Origin: Tomocerus qinae
Lineage: Eukaryota; Arthropoda; Collembola; Entomobryomorpha; Tomoceridae
Length of the DNA stretch: 64,000 nucleotides
Reading direction: 5' to 3'
Assembly: GCA_020055645.1 (NCBI GenBank)
Contig: CM034546.1
Coordinates: 16,244,001-16,308,000 of the forward strand
In this document: piece by piece, positions 24,307-35,125 of the stretch
Layout of the letters: each line of letters opens with the position of its first letter
Numbering within the stretch: position 1 is the first letter of the stretch
Position numbers and translations under genes: made by a program
Notes under the pieces: generated by a model
Database searches by the model: none
What the model was told of the DNA's origin: nothing
Seen by the model: only the letters and a program-made list of their open reading frames with translations

Positions 24307-25730
24307 ATGGCAGTAAGCAATGTAATCCATATACTACCATAAACAATGTTTCTACTTTATTTTTTTGAAAAATTGGTGGTATAATTTTAAAAGTTTAAAA
24401 CTTATTAAACTATGCATTAATATGACGCCCATGATTATGCATTTATTTTTAACTTGCGACTTGCAATAAATATAAATGCCAACTACTGATAACATACACT
24501 TCGTAATATTATAATATATATCGTAACCACTTTATTTCACACATTTGATATTGATGATAATATTAACTCTTAGTCAAACAATAATAATCAAAGCAAAATA
24601 AAAATGAAATAAAATCTAAGTGGACGTTTCCAAATACTTTACAATATCTAAACGTTCAATTGTTGATTTTTACACATCATTATATTGTTCTATGGCCTAC
24701 AAATTCGGAAGAGGTGCTGCCAAAACTGAGGCTGCGAAGTACATGGTAGATTTTGTGGCAAGGATGTAATTAGGGAAGGTTTTACGAGTCGAATCAAAGA
24801 AAAAATTGCTTTCTCAAAACAGCAAAAAATGACAAAGATTTCCCCGTTAGGTACGAATATACTGTATTAATTAAATTACTTCTCCCTATTGAAATAGTGA
24901 TCCCCCTGGGTAACTATTTCGATTTTTACTCATCGATAACTACGATCGACTCAAAAGCAAAATACTAATAGCTTTTAAACAATAATTCTCTGTATTGAAA
25001 TAATTCGCCACCCCAATCTAAGTTTCAGTCAGTAGGTCAGATCAGGTAGTAAGTAGTAGGTGTATTTGAATGTACATGTATTTATCCTGGTCCCCATAAT
25101 GGGAAATATGAGAGTCGAGAAATCATTTACTTTTCTATGCACCCGGACTTTAATAAAAATTGACTGTTTGTAAAATAATTCTCCATATGGAAATAATTCG
25201 CCACCCTTGTTAACTACATCGATTTTCATCGTTTTCAGGACCTAAAAATGGCCAATGAAACAATTACAATTCGAAGAATTAATTCGATTAATGCGGTAAT
25301 TAAGATAATGGGATGTATGACATATTATTCCGGGCTTGTTTTGCGGCTCATAGATATGATTATAAGGAGAAAGCTTTTCACGCACGAGTAACTTGACAGG
25401 GTAAAAGAAAACGAGGCAGTTATCCGGCTAATTTTATAATGGAAGAGTTGCAAAAGGGCCGCCAAATAAATCGCTGTTGGGGGACCACAGAAATCCTATG
25501 TAAAGGCAACCGACGGTGATAGTGATGAATGCAATGTTGAATGCAGTACCAATGTAAAGTATTTTAGATCGGCTTAGAAAGAATAATAATGGTTTCTGGA
25601 ATCATTAAAATTTAGGTCGTCTTGCACCTTACTGTAAGCCATAAACCTTTCCAACATGTTTGTAAGGATACATTTTGCGAATGAAATATAACCTCTCGAC
25701 GTCAAATTCTGTTAATTATAAATTCATGAA
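24307..25730. other. Intergenic with short phrases repeated, no gene seen
   Basis: Variants of TTGAAATA-TTC-CCACC and of GTTAACTA-ATCGATTTT recur around 24880, 24990 and 25180. No coding frame is supported. Confidence 0.4.
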
Positions 25731-26004
25731 AACTTATATAGATTTTACCAATCTACTTAAATGTCGGATTGATAGATTACTACTCTGGCTTGAATTTCAT
25801 GTAATCATACAGACGCATCGGTACATAGCACATTTTCCTTAATAATAAATAAAAGAGTGTATGTGATTATGACACAGTAAGATTTTTGAAATTAAAATTG
25901 GAAAGAATTTAAAAAAATAAATTCTGCTGACTAACATAAAAAATAATATTAGTAAATTGTATTTAAATATCCAAAATTAAGGACTAAAACAAATACCTCA
26001 TCTT

Positions 26005-26060
26005 AATTCCATTCATGGTTCCATGAATTGATAATAGCTGCAACGAGTACGTACGTACAC
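26005..26060 (-). pseudogene. Weak trace of the LPMO first exon
   Basis: The plus-strand phrases CCATGA and AATAGCTGCAACGAG correspond to CCATGACC and AATAGCAGCTACGAG in the intact LPMO exon 1 at about 12090-12130, in the expected position upstream of lectin 3. The start codon itself is lost. Supported mainly by position within the duplication. Confidence 0.45.
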
Positions 26061-26555
26061 AAAAGGTTTGTGTACTGCAACTGCTGTCTTTGGTGGGATG
26101 AGACTAAGTGCAGATTGTTTCATTCTGCTGCTCTATTTTATATATGAAAACTCTTATCGCTCACACCCAAGGCCACAACACTTAATTTGGCTTGGCAGAA
26201 CATTACAATCGAAAATACCTGTGCAAAAAGCATGCTTAAGACGGAATCTTAATGTTTAATCTTGAATTTGATTTACATGAGTTTTGCATTTCAATGAAAG
26301 CATAAATGGCAGGAGATGAATACTGAAATACTGTACTGAGTAACGACTTTAGTAAGTTCCTCAGTACAGATGTTTTTGATGTACACTCATCTCATCAGTA
26401 GTCATTATCAATAGGTTATATCGACTTTAATCCCTCAGTCGTCTGTCATGTGGGTTTGTACTTGATAATTGATAATTACAAATAAAAATCCAGCAAGTTA
26501 TCTAAAGCAGGTAGTCCCAAGGGAGCCATTTATGGTTATATAACAGACAATGCTA

Positions 26556-27099
26556 CACTCTTAAAAATGACAACAGTCATTCCTGTCGTTTTTAACATTA
26601 TTCCCAGTTATTTATCCTGTTTTTTTGGACTTACATTTTTTCCCGTTAAAATGACATGATTCAAGACTGTCAATTTTCTAACTTTACTTAATGTCAGCTT
26701 TTAACAGTAGATCACGTATCCATAACGTGAACTCATGTGAAAAAATAACGTGACAAAATGTCATTAAAGCAAAAAATTGTACCGTGACAGAGGTTTGAAC
26801 CACATACGTACACTTGTGTATCCATCCATTTTAATTCCGTCTAATGCCACTCTGCTACCAATGCTCTATGCACTGAGGCTAGACTTTTGACGATATATAT
26901 TCTGTTCGCAGCTTCCAAAATATCTACATTAATATTTCTTGTTATTTTAACAGTAAATTTTGTCAATATTTTGACATCGATAAAGTTGTCATTTTAAAAT
27001 CGTTTAACATTATTTTAATGTCATTTTTACATTCATTAATGTTACAAATGACATTGTGAAGACCACGTTAGCACAATTTGACGTTTATTTTTAAGAGTG
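26556..27099. mobile_element. 544-bp Tc1/mariner-type MITE with TA target duplication
   Basis: Terminal inverted repeats CACTCTTAAAAATGAC and (inverted) CACTCTTAAAAATAAAC; flanks TA at 26554-26555 and 27100-27101. The paralogous copy at about 16480 has the uninterrupted sequence AATGCTAATTGTG, i.e. a single TA, which gives the empty site. No transposase inside. TA duplication is the signature of the Tc1/mariner superfamily. Confidence 0.85.
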
Positions 27100-27820
27100 T
27101 AATTGTTTTGTAATTGTCAATCAAGTTCACTTCTATTCCACATTGCCCTCATTACCGCACAATGTAATTCATTATATACATAATTAAAACGATCTTTGAG
27201 ACTAAAGGATTGGTAAAGCAAAACCTGGGAAAAGTACGGGAAACAAAGCCCCAATAAATTTAGAAGGGCAAAGTGTAAAGTCGTAAACTATTAATGACAT
27301 AATATCCATATTTACTATGTACTCTTAAAACTGATACCTACTTTAACTGGCTTAAATTCACAGTTTGAATAACAAAGTGGTAAACAAGTAAAAACCCTCT
27401 TCTCCCGAGTAAAGTGCACATTTTAAGATTTTTTGTTTATCCTATATGATTGCTCATCATTTCAAATGTCAGAAAATTTGCATGCATAAAAATGTTTTAA
27501 TACAGATAATAGTAACGACTAATTCCATGTTATTATAATAAAAAAATTATTGATGTACAATATATTTTAATTTTTTTTGTCATTGCATAATAAAATTATG
27601 GATTAAGCCTGGATCACAGTCAAATGTACGAGTTGTATAAGCAGGTTACATAATGTTCACATTTCTATACACGGCACGAATGCAGTTTACCATGCATAAG
27701 TTCATTATCACAATCTTGATAAAACTTGTTTGAAAAATACTTTACTTTTGTTGCAGTTAGGCCTACAACAATACGTCAATCAATCATATCCGATGACATT
27801 GGTGCATTAGAGTTAAACTG

Positions 27821-27827
27821 TATAAAA
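27821..27827 (+). promoter_or_regulatory. TATA box of C-type lectin 3
   Basis: TATAAAA in CTGTATAAAAGTAGAG, 166 bp upstream of the start codon. Confidence 0.65.
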
Positions 27828-27986
27828 GTAGAGTGACTGACCGATTAATTTTATTGCATCCTCAGCAGTTCCAGCATTTCCTTGTCTGCATCAAAGGAAG
27901 CATTCTCTAATTCATTTAACATCTGTCCACCACAACAGCTTTAAATTCAGTTTTAATTTAAACGTATTCCAAATACTTACTGCATA

Positions 27987-29675
27987 ATGAACTCCAATTT
28001 TATGTTTGGAATTTTATCTGTGGCAACTTTATTTGTTACAGTCGCCTCTTTCCCTCAAAATACCCCAACTAGTGGTAACTGATTTTAAATTTTATTTATT
28101 ACCCCAATTGTCCTAGTTGATCTAATTATATTTTATTTTATATACAAAATCAGATCATGAAAAGCCAAGGGTTTTTGTTGTTTTGTTGGATATCCAAAAA
28201 TTTCGATTTTTTGCATTTTGGGTTTTTATCCTACAAAACCAGATTTGTGCTGTTTGATACCCAAAAAATTTATAACTAACCAGCCTGGGTTTTTCATGCC
28301 TTGTACAGAATATACTTGTAAATGCAAATAATTTTTTTAAAATTTGAATAGATGCCATTGCTAAAGCTAAGGAGTTGCGAATGGAGATCATTGGACAAAT
28401 CGGGAACAAAATATTTTTTAAGAATGCGGTGAGAAAATTTCCTTTATCTCAATGCCTTATTAACTTATTGAGTGCGTATTTCTCATTTGAGCCGGGCTAT
28501 GTACTCATGGTTTTAGAATACATTCAAAAGTGGCAGAAAGAATGTATTTCATCCCAATAGCAACAAAAATTAAGTTCAAAAAAATCCCAAAATCCATGGG
28601 TCACTTCCACAGGCTGGGGGACCCCCAACTTTGGATGCAAATTACAGCCGACCCCTTTGAGCTACGAAGTCAATTTTTTTTTCAAAAACAATAGAAAACG
28701 TAGCCTGACACCGGCAAGAAACAAATTCACCATTTGAAACTTTTGACGGAATATTTTAAAGTTTAATTTATATGGAAGATTTGTCTCCAAAACTACTAAC
28801 TAACTTATGCTACTAGCTAACTTAAAACTTTAAAAATCCCGCCAAAAGTTTCAAATAGTGGTAAATTTGTTTCTTGCCGGTGTCAGGATTTATTTTCTCT
28901 TATTTTTGAAAAATAATTCGACTTCGTAGGTCAAAGGGTTCGGCTGTAATCTGCATCCAAAGTTGAAAGCCCCCCAGCCTGTGGAAGCGGCTCATGGATT
29001 TTGGGATTTTTTTGAACTTACTTTTTGTTGCTTTTTGGGATGAAAGAAATTCTTCCTGCCACTTTTGAATGTATTCTAAAACCATGAGTACATAGCCCGG
29101 CTCAAATGAGAAATACGCACTCTATTACTTAATGGAGGTAGTTATTTTCCTAAATTGACTATATAATTTCATACATACCCAATAATATTTTGTTGTACCT
29201 TATAAAATTATGTTTTCTATCTGTCGTACTATAGACGTTGTCGTCTTGGATGGGTGGTGAAGGCCGGTGTCGTGCTGCAGGACTGCAATTTGCATCATTA
29301 AAGAACAGGGTTGAATTCGCCTTTGTACGCCAGCAGATGGAGAATACTGACAGTAAATAATTATCAAAATTAGTCATTCTTGCTGAATTATCATAACCGC
29401 AACCATTAGCATAGATCTGTTGTTAACCCTTGACTATGAGCCCTACTAATTTGATTATTTGTATAGGATTGTGGGTGGCTGGACGTTTAAGAGGAGCGCC
29501 AGAACAAATCTGGAGAGCCTATGAATGGAGTGATGGTTCGGACGTTAGTGATGATATTAATGTTACACCTACTGGCCAGGAGTTGTGTCTTTTAGTGTCT
29601 GGTGACGATAATGTCTTCACCGATAATTGTTATCGTGGTAAATATGGCCTTTTATGTGAACTCACTGTCGTATAA
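27987..29675 (+). CDS. Secreted C-type lectin 3
   Basis: Exons 27987-28074, 28352-28428, 29235-29352 and 29467-29675, again 88, 77, 118 and 209 nt, 163 residues. The protein is almost the same as lectin 2: signal peptide, IGNKIFFKNA, SWMGGEGRC, LWVAGRLRGAPEQIW, and TDNCYRGKYGLLC, with N for H in GDDNVF. Intron 2 is enlarged by a 653-bp inverted-repeat transposon. Frames and splice sites are intact, so the gene is probably functional. Confidence 0.88.
28470..29122. mobile_element. 653-bp long-TIR DNA element in intron 2 of lectin 3
   Basis: The ends are inverted repeats of about 200 bp beginning GAGTGCGTATTTCTCATTTG. The flanks TATT at 28466-28469 and 29123-29126 are a 4-bp duplication; the paralogous intron of lectin 2 reads AACTTATTACTTAATGG without interruption. 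No coding capacity. The superfamily is not clear from the TIR alone. Confidence 0.85.
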
Positions 29676-30199
29676 TAAGAATGAAATAAATGTTCTCAAA
29701 CTACTAATTATGCAATATTTAAATCTTAAAACAAAATAAATTTTTTTCATTGCAAAATATTTTAAACCTAATTGCCTTATTTAACACCAGATTCATAATT
29801 AATTAAGTTTTCCTTAAAAATCCGAGATTTGGCTAAATTTTGTTCTCCAAAGCCCAATTAGTTTCCCAAAATCTATTCCATTTCATGCCCTGTTCTACAT
29901 GCCTCCTGTACTGGCGCGTATAATATTTCTGAGGCAGAGTATTGATATACTAAATTAAAATTAAATAATGTACTTTGTTCTTTGTTCCTATCAATCCTTT
30001 GTTCTACAATAATATTTTTTGCTTATTGTATCACCACTATTTAATCATACCGTTAATTAGCAACAAAATTGAAAGTGAACAAAGCATATGCTATGCTATA
30101 TTATTTCATCTGCGTTTTTATAGTAGCTTACTACCTACCAAACTTTTAAAGTGTGAATTCCATTTCATTTTTTTTGCTATACACATTAAAACTTTTGAA

Positions 30200-30450
30200 G
30201 CAAATATTTTTATTTTTCGTGTTATGTTTATTATGGTATGTTATGGTTTCTAAAAGTACTAAAATTAGAGATGGAAGTGTATGGCAAAAATTTGCTTCAA
30301 AAATTTACAAAGAGCCAAGATATAAATTCCATTTTAAATTCGTTTTCCGATTGTGCAATGTGCAGTGACAATAATTTACGATAATGAGGGGCCAGCGCTG
30401 GGTCAGAAGTTTGACTTTAAACCTCAATTGGTTGATATAAGTAAAAATAT
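30200..30450 (+). pseudogene. Broken 5' fragment of an ionotropic receptor
   Basis: Sequence such as AAATTTACAAAGAGCCA, ATTTTAAATTCGTTTTCCGA and GGGGCCAG-GCTGGGTCA matches the 5' end of the receptor at 20810-20935, but with frameshifts, small insertions and loss of everything downstream. Product of the tandem duplication. Confidence 0.8.
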
Positions 30451-31022
30451 TATATGAGAAAGCCAGGCATATGCAAATTATAAGCAAATGGGTGTATACC
30501 ATTGCCCCATCCAGTTGAACAATTTGCTCTCAATGCATGGCAATTCTGCAATGCAATAATGCAATGTGCAAGGATAAGGATCAGGTTTTCTACTCGACTA
30601 ACTCTACTCTTCCACTTCACTATGCATGCAGGTCAGGTAACTACTAAATGATTGTCTATTGTCTGCCATACATATTCTGCAAGTGTGCAAATAATATGAA
30701 ACAAAGCAGCCGGGAAAGAATTTTTGCAAATTTTACGCGGTTACTCAGCTCAAGAGTGAAATTATCTTTTGCAAAACCGCCAGCTGCAGCTCAAAATATT
30801 TATTTTTATACAATAACTTAAGTACAATAAGTTTCACTTGCACTATTATATTGTAATTGTTGTCTACTTTTCTGTCTGTAGTACAGTTAGACTGAAATTA
30901 TATAATATTTTATTTGATATTACAAATCTTATTACACATCAAATTCTCGTAATTGGTAATCCTCAACGTTCAACGTAAAATAATAGTTCATATAAATTAT
31001 CGAGAGTTAGAACTTAAGAACA
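30451..31022. other. Upstream region of the caspase gene, no gene seen
   Basis: AT-rich. No other coding frame was seen. It must hold the caspase promoter, but no convincing TATA element could be fixed. Confidence 0.4.
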
Positions 31023-34000
31023 ATGAATTTTAGTTCTGATTATTCTGCAGAAGAGGTGAGAGTTTCTATTCGCACTATAAAAACTATATAATATGTACTA
31101 TATATAATATAACTGTTGAGATGGGTGGAATCTACTCTTTGCAATTTTCAATAGTTTAAAAGTTTCAATTTTAATTATAACTTGGTCTGTTACATTCCAG
31201 GAGTGTTATCCTCTGTCCAGAAATGGCCGCGTCCTTGTTTTAAATATGACTAAGGATGAATCCGGAGTACGGGAAAGAAAGGGTTCTGAATTCGATATTT
31301 CCAAAATTCGAAAAACGTTCGCCAAACTCCACGGGTTTAAACTAGAAGTGTGCCAAAACTTTACAATGCAAGTAATAATTTATCAACTTTTTCAAAATAT
31401 TAATTAATAACCTTTACTTTCACATTATAACCATGAATTATTATATTTAAGGACATAAAAGGAAGCAACGGTATGCTAGCTGAGTTCATTGAGCGGCTAA
31501 TCAATGATAAGGTAGATGCACTTTTTATTTTTATCATGGCCCATGGAGGACCCAAATCTGCTTTGTCCGCTTTTGATGGCAGAATTAACTTCAAAAAGGA
31601 CATTCTTCGGAGGTTTAGTATCGAAGCAGAACCTCTTCTGGCCCATATTTCAAAAGCCTTTGTGGTAAATGCCTGTCGAGGTGATGAAGAGCTTTTTTCG
31701 TCCTGGCGGTTTGATTTTGATAACTTTCCAGGTATGTCAGCATCCTACTCTTATGACAACACTTTAATTCTATACAGCACTTTGGAAGGGTTCGTTAGTA
31801 ACAGAGATCCAGCATCCGGAAGTCCTATGATACAAATGCTTTGCAACGAAATACGAATTAGTTCCTCTAATCACCATTTAGTGGACATTTTCAATAAGGT
31901 AATGTAAAACTAATACCATTAAAATTCAGATACTCAGAAACAAACTTAGTTTTGTGTTTTAAAGCACTATTCATAATGTCGTATTAGGAAAACAGCCATA
32001 TCTAAGCAACGTTCTAGATTCACACTGACAACCAACTTGTACCTACATTATTTGTAATTCTATGCAGGCCAGCCTAAAATTGAAGAACGAAGTTGATCAA
32101 CTACCTGAAGTTAGGATTTTGGGGTCGTTCAAAAGGTTTTGTCTTACTCAATCTGCGTAAGTATATATAAGTCATTAATGTAAATTATTATTTATCGGTG
32201 TATAAATTGCTTTATATAAATTGATAAATATTATATTGATATATAAAAGATTGTTTACTTCAATTTCAATCTTGTCATTGCTTGAAATTGACAGTATTTA
32301 ATTTTGTCCTTTAGAAATAATTGTAATTTGACATTTGACATTTGTAAATGAGATGCACTTATATTTTAACGAATTTATAACGTTGCACTGTATTATAAAT
32401 GTTACATAAAATAATAATAAGGACCCGTCCGCTTTTGTTAGTTGAACTTCGGTTTACTAGTTTACTTGTAAATTACGTAGGTATTAATAAATTGAACTTT
32501 AGGCGTAAACTTTCCTTTGAACTAAAACTTTCCTTTTTTGAACTAGATCAACCAATGATTCAGTTTTACTTCCTTTAGGTATGACAAACATTCAAATGAT
32601 GCAAGCATATCAACAACGATTGCAGTTCCGACATTCGCTCATCATTCAGAAAGGGTTGGACAAAATATTAAAATAGAGGATCTTAAACCAAGGCAAAAAA
32701 TAAAGTACGTGTCAGCGGTCTTCCAGGCCGTTCTACTTATAATATTATTATGTAATAATAATACCTTATTGTAATGAATACAAATAATATCAGGTGGTTG
32801 ATGTATTTCTAGCTTCAAATACCACAATATTTCATTATACGCTCGGATGCTGTACAAAACTCAAGTGGAAACTGGAGCTGGAAAGTCTACCTGCTACAAA
32901 TTCCTTTTCAGAGACGATAGTAAAGATGAATGTTCAGAAATTGAAGGCGTGGCATTTAATGCCATCGGAATGATATTATATAACAAATTGCAAGTAAGCA
33001 AATATTTACCCATCATGAATATCGTTTTAGGAAGCTGTCATTTACATTTTTTAGGCTAGCGCTAGGAACCGTTTTAAAGTATTCTTAGGAATTACGAAAC
33101 TAAATAGTGACAATTAGCGAAAACTATTTTCTTAGTGGAATTATTTCAAAAAAAGTTAAGGAAATGTAGATAATAGATTAAAATGAATGCGTTACATAAA
33201 GGATAGTAAATTCAAGAAGAGAACAAGTCTTATTAAGTTTAATGGGATTTACAACTTCAATTACTAAGACAGAAAAGGGCAAATTTTACAGTTACAACAT
33301 TTGAAAGTTTTCGTTTATGAAAATATGAATCTTTCTAATCACTTCAGGTTGGCCAGTGCGTTCAGATAAAGGAAGCCGACGTGGATATCAAAAGCTGGGA
33401 ATACCGGAATTTTGGATTGGCGGAAAATTCATTACAGTTAACTTTTAAAAATGGCCACGGTGTAGCCATTGTAACTGAAATGTCTGATTTGCCTAAATAT
33501 CCATTAATGAATATAACTGCTCTTCGTGATGTTGAGCATAAATTTCACCGGGATGTAATCGGTATATACTTACTATTGACATATAAATGTTTTTCTTTTT
33601 TTAAATGTACGTTACGTACTGCTTTTTAAAGATGTGTTGGGGACCATTACTCATTCACCCGAGAAGTTTGAAGAGACTGCTAAGGGTAGCAAGTTTCGGG
33701 CACCCATATTAAAGGACACTTCCGATGATACTGAAGTAAGTCACTCTTTAGTGTATTTTATTCCACTTTTTTCATAAGCATAGGCGAAATGTAAAGTGTT
33801 AAATGTCATTTCAGATTCCTCTCACTATTTGGGGAAATCGTCCTATGTTGGTTAAAGAATCACTTGTGTTTATTCGCGCAGTTCGAGTGATTAAACCTGC
33901 CGAAATCAGAGAATGGGAAGATGACTTAATGAGTGATTATGAAATAAGGACTGTCCATTATAGCATTTCCCAACAATCAGTTATTACAGAGGTAACTGCT

Positions 34001-34207
34001 TTTTACAAATCATGCCACATATTATGTTTTTACAGTTTACTGCAAGTAGGTTATAGTCTCGATCAGTAATAGTAATGCAATTATTTTTAACAGATAACTA
34101 CAGTGGATCAAGTCCCTTGCAAACATAAACAAATGGTGAAAAACTTTTTTAACATCAACAAAGAAAATGACGGTGGACCAGAACGAAAAGTTAGGAAAAC
34201 CGAATAA
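31023..34207 (+). CDS. Caspase domain fused to tandem RPA70-type OB folds
   Basis: Ten exons join without any phase conflict: 31023-31055, 31201-31371, 31452-31898, 32068-32156, 32579-32704, 32813-32993, 33348-33561, 33632-33735, 33815-33991 and 34094-34207, 551 residues. Residues about 15-247 are a caspase: RERKGSEFD at the S1-pocket arginine, catalytic His99 in IMAHGG, catalytic Cys143 in VVNACRG, then small-subunit phrases LILYSTLEGFVS and NRDPASGSP (binding-pocket Arg). There is no death-fold prodomain. After a 30-residue linker, residues about 275-390 form a replication-protein-A DBD-A-like OB fold (IKIEDLKPRQKI, EIEGVAFNA, LQVGQCVQIKEADV). Residues about 395-520 form a DBD-B-like OB fold (DVIDVLGTITHSP, IPLTIWG). 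The C-terminus is basic. The RPA zinc-binding DBD-C is missing. The caspase alone is certain; the fusion rests on phase and on the OB part lacking a start codon of its own. Confidence 0.75.
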
Positions 34208-34955
34208 ATTTAAAGGACACAATGCAACTCACTTGGTTTGACTTATGTCATAAAATATGATATTAGTTTACGACTACAGTTTAAAAACAATTATAGAAAT
34301 TAAAAACAGAAATTGGCGATTTCTAAATTTTTAAATCAATAAGAAACAATTAAGTGTTGTACAAATTTATTAATATTTATAAATTAAGTAATAATATCGT
34401 TTTAGTAATAGTCTCATAAAAATATATAATAACTGCATTTGGAATAGTAATTTTGTTCCAGTAATTTTGAATTTAGATTTGTTTCTTATTTTAGTTTTAA
34501 CTTGTATTACTTGTTTGAACTCTGTGACAGAAAAACAGTAATTATAGTGACTATATTAAGTTATTATTATTAATTTTTACGATTAGTTAAGCGATAAGAG
34601 TTATCATTTACTAAATAAAATAAGTTCCTGGCACATTGTCTTTCAAAAATGTCTATTCTTGTTAATATAAAAACAAAATTAATTTATTTATGTAACAATC
34701 ATAATTTTTATTGAATACATTGACTGTGGATTTTTAGTAATTGTTAGTCATTTTGCAATAAAAATTATTGGATAGTTTTAGCTCCAAAAATTTGTTAAAA
34801 TTATTAAAATTACACGGCAATTAATTTTATAGAAAATGTGTGTATTTCTTGTATCCCTAATCTACTTGATATTTATAAAATTTGAAATCACACGTGTTGA
34901 ATTTTTGGGATAAAAATAATTTATTACCATTTATTTTAATCTTGGGTACCCAAGT
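34208..34955. other. AT-rich 3' flank, no gene seen
   Basis: Follows the stop codon of the caspase-OB gene; several AATAAA-like hexamers (34612, 34756) could serve polyadenylation. No coding frame. Confidence 0.4.
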
Positions 34956-34959
34956 ACCA

Positions 34960-35125
34960 CATAGGTATGGAAATAATTTTCCCCAGAACCACTCATAACC
35001 ATTTATGGGGAACTGCAGCTGACCCAAAATTCGTAGTCTTGGATACTCCTTTGGCAATGGACAAAACCCCACAGGTGGTTTTGAGTGGTTTTATATCCGA
35101 ATTATTTCCATACCTTGTAACAGCG
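34960..35125. mobile_element. Short inverted-repeat element
   Basis: GGTATGGAAATAATT with downstream AACCACTCA at the left recurs inverted as TGAGTGGTTT with AATTATTTCCATACC at the right, about 160 bp across. Non-coding. Confidence 0.45.

Larger units (their letters stand above)
25735..30450. repeat. Segmental duplication, copy 3 (LPMO trace, lectin 3, broken receptor)
   Basis: Parallels copy 2 throughout but is interrupted by two DNA elements (26556-27099 and 28470-29122) that copy 2 lacks. It ends in a decayed fragment of the ionotropic receptor. The LPMO first exon survives only as a weak trace around 26005-26060. Confidence 0.72.

Noticed and set aside
29975..30368. Two small plus-strand frames after lectin 3
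   Set aside because: They are frameshifted pieces of the broken ionotropic receptor copy and its upstream region, not new genes.
32579..34207. The OB-fold exons as an independent RPA70 gene
   Set aside because: Exon 5 has no in-frame ATG after the last upstream stop, no DBD-C or N-terminal RPA domain is present, and the phase fits the caspase exon exactly. Kept only as the stated alternative.
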